Of a stretch of 47,611 nt of DNA, positions 47,311-47,611 are shown one piece after another; positions within the stretch are counted from its first letter, which is position 1; each line of letters opens with the position of its first letter. Where the stretch lies: NCBI GenBank assembly GCA_035649895.1, contig DASRIS010000178.1, forward strand, positions 1-47,611. The letters run 5' to 3'. Under the pieces are notes generated by a model. It was not told the origin of the DNA, did not search any database, and saw only the letters and a program-made list of their open reading frames with translations. This DNA comes from DASSUC01 sp035649895 (GTDB taxonomy: Bacteria; Actinomycetota; Actinomycetes; Mycobacteriales; Micromonosporaceae). The translations under genes and the position numbers were made by a program.

Positions 47311-47611
47311 CAGGAGCCGTCGTCGGCCTTGACATCGTCGGGGGTCTGGCTCAGACGCGCCTCGACGGCCTGCGGCTCGTACATCTCCTCGACAACGCGC
47401 AGGTAGAGCTCGTTCGGGTTGGGCAGGTGCTTGACCTCGCGGAGGGCCTGCTCCTGACCGGCACTCTCCAGCACGAACGTGCCGTAGTTGAACAGGCGGC
47501 CCATCGGTGACTGCTCATATTTCATGTCGGTGACCCGCAGCAGCGGCATCATCGCGACCCGCCGCGTGATCAGGCCGGCGACCACCATGACGCGCTTGTT
47601 GGTCAGGATGA
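47310..47611 (-). CDS. PH-domain (bPH-type) protein, N-terminus outside the window
   Basis: The last 100 codons of a protein whose frame runs off the right edge. The visible part, ILTNKRVMVVAGLITRRVAM, then MPLLRVTDMKYEQSPMGRLF and NYGTFVLESAGQEQAL, is the second half of a bacterial PH domain as found in DUF304/YdbS-type membrane proteins. ELYLRVVEEMYEP and an acidic tail end it. Full-length relatives have two membrane helices before this domain; function unknown. Confidence 0.88.
   Translation of the reverse strand, partial: ILTNKRVMVVAGLITRRVAMMPLLRVTDMKYEQSPMGRLFNYGTFVLESAGQEQALREVKHLPNPNELYLRVVEEMYEPQAVEARLSQTPDDVKADDGS

Overview
The window is very GC-rich DNA with GTG/TTG starts, GC-ending codons and purine-rich ribosome binding sites. 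It reads as an actinobacterial chromosome. The closest match in gene content is Micromonosporaceae (Micromonospora, Salinispora and relatives); this is an inference from gene families and order, not from a database search. Its two ends follow the order of the Mycobacterium tuberculosis Rv0985c-Rv1018c block: glmU, ispE, rsmA, tatD, metG, rsmI and pmt on the left, then glpR, rimJ, moeA/glp, galU, 5-FTHF cyclo-ligase, fmdB and mscL on the right. About 18 kb of accessory genes lies between the two halves.

Left part (1-16 kb): glmU (cut by the window edge), tRNA-Gln(TTG), a fatty-acid desaturase with its TetR neighbour and a likely paired operator, a DUF4383 membrane protein, an ABC-F ATPase, then the minus-strand run metG-tatD-rsmA-ispE. 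After these come a DUF4143 ATPase, rsmI, and divergent protein O-mannosyltransferase pmt.

Accessory middle (16-34.5 kb): an XRE/DUF5753 regulator with an unknown partner gene, a zinc-less alcohol dehydrogenase behind a decayed XRE gene, and a surface module in which an ECF sigma/RskA-type anti-sigma pair is divergent from DUF4397-sortase genes, with a CRP-like site between them. Next is a CarH/LitR-like MerR regulator beside a carotenoid operon (CrtA-like, CruF, CruG-like glycosyltransferase, CrtD-like desaturase). This resembles the dispersed sioxanthin-type pathway known from Salinispora: it could make and glycosylate the acyclic end of a carotenoid, but phytoene synthase and cyclase must lie elsewhere. 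A frameshifted C-terminal scrap of a polyprenyl (GGPP) synthase sits next to it. Other decayed genes (glyoxalase, XRE, EEP nuclease) and an atypical-codon GGDEF gene near tRNA-Ala(CGC) show turnover in this stretch.

Right part (34.5-47.6 kb): the actinobacterial divisome/cell-envelope set glpR, rimJ, moeA/glp and galU; a folate enzyme; a CIRCE-controlled FmdB/Ruc-like zinc-ribbon gene; a SAF-domain protein; mscL; small membrane proteins; a Fur regulator with an MpaB-like oxygenase; a PD-(D/E)XK nuclease; a SigE-type ECF sigma with a membrane-anchored beta-propeller-like partner; and the start-truncated end of a PH-domain protein.

A feature of the whole window is the number of short GC-rich tandem repeats (units 15-30 bp). 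Several lie exactly on stop codons (tatD, rimJ, the MpaB-like gene) and others expand coding linkers (ABC-F, CruF, sortase, SigE). No rRNA, CRISPR array, transposase or phage gene was seen.
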